From assembly GCF_026805545.1 (NCBI RefSeq), contig NZ_JAPRFR010000001.1:248001-312000 (forward strand): DNA of 64,000 nucleotides, in the 5' to 3' direction. Within the stretch, counting starts at the first letter, position 1, and each line of letters begins with the position of its first letter. Origin of the DNA: Aerococcus kribbianus (lineage in GTDB: Bacteria; Bacillota; Bacilli; Lactobacillales; Aerococcaceae). Position numbers and translations under genes: made by a program. The notes under the pieces were generated by a model. It was not told the DNA's origin and ran no database searches. It worked only from the letters and a program-made list of their open reading frames with translations. Below are positions 62,466 through 64,000 of the stretch, one piece after another.

Positions 62466-62483
62466 GATTTATCAGTAACACCC

Positions 62484-62512
62484 ATTATACCCCCTTTTCC
62501 GCTTTAAGTCAA
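62484..62512 (-). promoter_or_regulatory. ssrA promoter
   Basis: On the minus strand: -35 TTGACT (62507-62512), 17-base spacer, perfect -10 TATAAT (62484-62489), with a GGGGG tract just before the -10. One of the strongest promoters in the window, as expected for an abundant RNA. Confidence 0.85.
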
Positions 62513-62543
62513 TAAAAGACCACCAAGATGAACTTGGTGGTCT
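62513..62543 (-). terminator. Terminator of the GPH transporter gene
   Basis: A perfect 10-pair stem GACCACCAAG / CTTGGTGGTC (62518-62527 with 62533-62542) followed on the minus strand by TTTTATTG. It directly abuts the ssrA -35. Confidence 0.92.
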
Positions 62544-62561
62544 CTTATATTTCTATATCAA

Positions 62562-64000
62562 TTAATCATCCAAACGTGCTTTTCGCGCTAAAGCCATATC
62601 GGTACGGGTTTTATCATCAATATTCCATAAGAATTTGAAAGATAAGAATGAGAAGAAAGCACACACTGCTGGTCCCAACAAGTTTAAGATAATTAACCCA
62701 GATTGAGCCATTTCACTTTGAGGTTGACCTGCATTTGCTGCAGATTGACTATAGCCAATCCAACCAATCATTAAAACGACTAATGATTGAGCTAACATTT
62801 GACCAATACGACGAGTCAAGGAGAAGTTACCGTAAATGGAGCCCTCACTCCGTTTGCCAGTGATGTATTCATTATAGTCAATAGCTTCAGAAACCAAGCC
62901 CCATTGTAACTGAACTGACATCATCATAATTGCGAAGGCGATACTTACTAGAACAGCATAAACAATTGGCACGATGGTTGCACTCAATTGCCAAATATAT
63001 AAACCAATAAAAATGGCAGTAGCGATTAATAAGTATGATTGGATCAATTTAACAGTTGTCCCAATTAAGCGTACCAAATAAGGCGAAATTAGTAAAAGCA
63101 CAACTGGAATTCCTAATCCAATAGCAGATGCAGTGGACATTAATCCGATATCATTAAATACATCCCCATAAATATAAGGCATCGTGGTATTATACATCGT
63201 TTGACCAAAAACAATCACGATAGAGTGTAAACATAAGGACATAAATGCCCGGTTTTTCTTAACGGTATCAAAGATATCCGTAATTTTTGCTGGCTCACTT
63301 TGCTCTTCTGCAGCAAGTTTAGCTTTGACATTCCGTTCTTCTGTTCCCCAGTAATGAATGTAAACCAAAATACCACCAAGAATAGCGGCAAAGGTACCAG
63401 CTACAGCATATCCCATTGCATTTTCCCCTAAATTACTAAGAATTATTGGAATAATCATTGCTGCAACTAAGTTACCTAGTGTTGATCCCATTCCCCGAGC
63501 AGATGAAAGTGTCGTCCGTTCGGTATCATTTAAGGCCATAACCCCTAGAATAGATCCCATGGCAATATTCATCATGGTATAACCCAACTCATATACTATT
63601 TTAACGAGGAATAAAGCAACAATCTGAATCATCCCATCAAATAAAGAAGGAACAGAAAATAGTGCGATTAAGCCCAAGACAATTAAGGGAATAGAACGTA
63701 AAATCCAAGGTCTAAATTTATCCTTATGATTAGAGGACTTAGCAAATGATTTATCCATAAAGATTCCCATCATCGGGTCATTAATCATATCCCAAGCGTT
63801 CCAAATTAATAATAAAATTGATAAGGTACTAAATGAAATACCTAAGATATTAGTAATGTAACGATTCATATAGGTCGTTACCATTACTAAGGTCGCCACT
63901 CCACCTGCATCCCCGGATAAATACCCTATTTTGTGTTTAGCTGTTAAATAAGACTTGTTATCGTCTTCTAGTGGTGGGTTGGGTACCTTATTAGTATTAC
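62562..64000 (-). CDS. GPH-family sugar:cation symporter (partial, start beyond the window)
   Basis: Glycoside-pentoside-hexuronide symporter of the major facilitator superfamily. About 12 hydrophobic helices; LLIWNAWDMINDPMMGIFMD near the N-terminus and the central FRPWI motif (KFRPWILRS) are family hallmarks, as is YNEYITGKRSEGSIYG (second half). A GTG at 63899 could be taken as the start, but the frame stays open to base 64000 and reads a normal N-terminus upstream (KHKIGYLSGDAGGVATLVMV), so the true start lies further out. Sugar unknown; there is no EIIA-like C-terminal domain, so it is not a LacS-type fusion. Confidence 0.88.
   Translation of the reverse strand, partial: NTNKVPNPPLEDDNKSYLTAKHKIGYLSGDAGGVATLVMVTTYMNRYITNILGISFSTLSILLLIWNAWDMINDPMMGIFMDKSFAKSSNHKDKFRPWILRSIPLIVLGLIALFSVPSLFDGMIQIVALFLVKIVYELGYTMMNIAMGSILGVMALNDTERTTLSSARGMGSTLGNLVAAMIIPIILSNLGENAMGYAVAGTFAAILGGILVYIHYWGTEERNVKAKLAAEEQSEPAKITDIFDTVKKNRAFMSLCLHSIVIVFGQTMYNTTMPYIYGDVFNDIGLMSTASAIGLGIPVVLLLISPYLVRLIGTTVKLIQSYLLIATAIFIGLYIWQLSATIVPIVYAVLVSIAFAIMMMSVQLQWGLVSEAIDYNEYITGKRSEGSIYGNFSLTRRIGQMLAQSLVVLMIGWIGYSQSAANAGQPQSEMAQSGLIILNLLGPAVCAFFSFLSFKFLWNIDDKTRTDMALARKARLDD

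Noticed and set aside
63897-63899. GTG at 63897-63899 as the start of the GPH transporter gene
   Set aside because: The frame continues upstream to the edge of the window with a typical N-terminus of the family, so the gene is truncated there.
1-64000. CRISPR array, prophage, defence or toxin-antitoxin system
   Set aside because: I looked for regular spacer repeats, integrases, cas-like genes and small toxin pairs and found none. The CBS/HEPN-like protein at 12729 is paired with a nucleoside hydrolase, not with an antitoxin.

Overview
The window is low-GC chromosomal DNA of a Gram-positive bacterium of the order Lactobacillales. The best guess is Aerococcus or a close relative in Aerococcaceae; this is inferred from gene content and protein style, not from any search. 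Supporting signs are strong AGGAGG ribosome binding sites, T-box leaders, a type B RNase P RNA, a sortase-anchored LPXTG protein, GpsB, a LexA box of the Firmicute type, and the operon orders phoH-ybeY-dgkA-era-recO and prmA-rsmE-relA-dtd. I see no phage, insertion sequence, CRISPR array, rRNA or tRNA. Almost everything is housekeeping core, mostly on the minus strand.

Layout. 1-6.5 kb: a PTS sugar permease with its LacI regulator, then a fruRKA fructose operon. 6.5-11.6 kb: purine nucleoside phosphorylase, then a pyruvate phosphate dikinase operon (ppdK, a CcpN-like CBS/HTH repressor, and the dikinase kinase/phosphorylase). 11.7-18.8 kb: a nucleoside hydrolase with a CBS protein, an aminotransferase plus a YkvI-type transporter, NAD(P)HX dehydratase, glutamate dehydrogenase and a lone nrdH. 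18.8-21.8 kb: a TrpXYZ-type ABC transporter behind a leader-peptide attenuator. 21.9-34.8 kb: rqcH, a lipid kinase, lexA, then apt-recJ-SDR-rnz, obgE and the T-box-controlled glyQS. 34.8-43 kb: recO-era-dgkA-ybeY-phoH, rpsU, a Zur-type regulator, a glyoxalase-fold dioxygenase, a second dikinase-regulator paralogue, and sppA with its RDD partner. 43-53.2 kb: aspS/hisS with a T-box, an SH3b amidase, and the relA operon. 53.4-55.4 kb: gpsB, rnpB and a THUMP methyltransferase. 55.5-62.5 kb: an LPXTG aminopeptidase, an RNase H-like pair, small unknowns, a possibly frameshifted membrane hydrolase, an Asp/Asn-rich lipoprotein and ssrA (tmRNA). The window ends inside a GPH sugar transporter whose start lies beyond base 64000.

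How the genes fit together. Carbon and pyruvate/PEP handling is prominent: two PTS systems, ppdK with its own repressor, and two proteins of the dikinase-regulator family. Ribosome rescue is represented twice (tmRNA and RqcH). Tryptophan uptake, glycyl-tRNA and aspartyl/histidyl-tRNA synthesis are each controlled by transcription attenuation, two by T-boxes and one apparently by ribosome movement on a 15-residue leader peptide.

The most interesting signals are the leader-peptide attenuator at 21.5-21.8 kb, a family of long palindromic repeats that start right after stop codons (43.07-43.32 kb and 48.09-48.19 kb), the operator-like repeats on the ppdK promoter, the duplicated dikinase regulator, an unusually long tmRNA tag, and a frameshift at a T-tract in the hydrolase at 59.9 kb.
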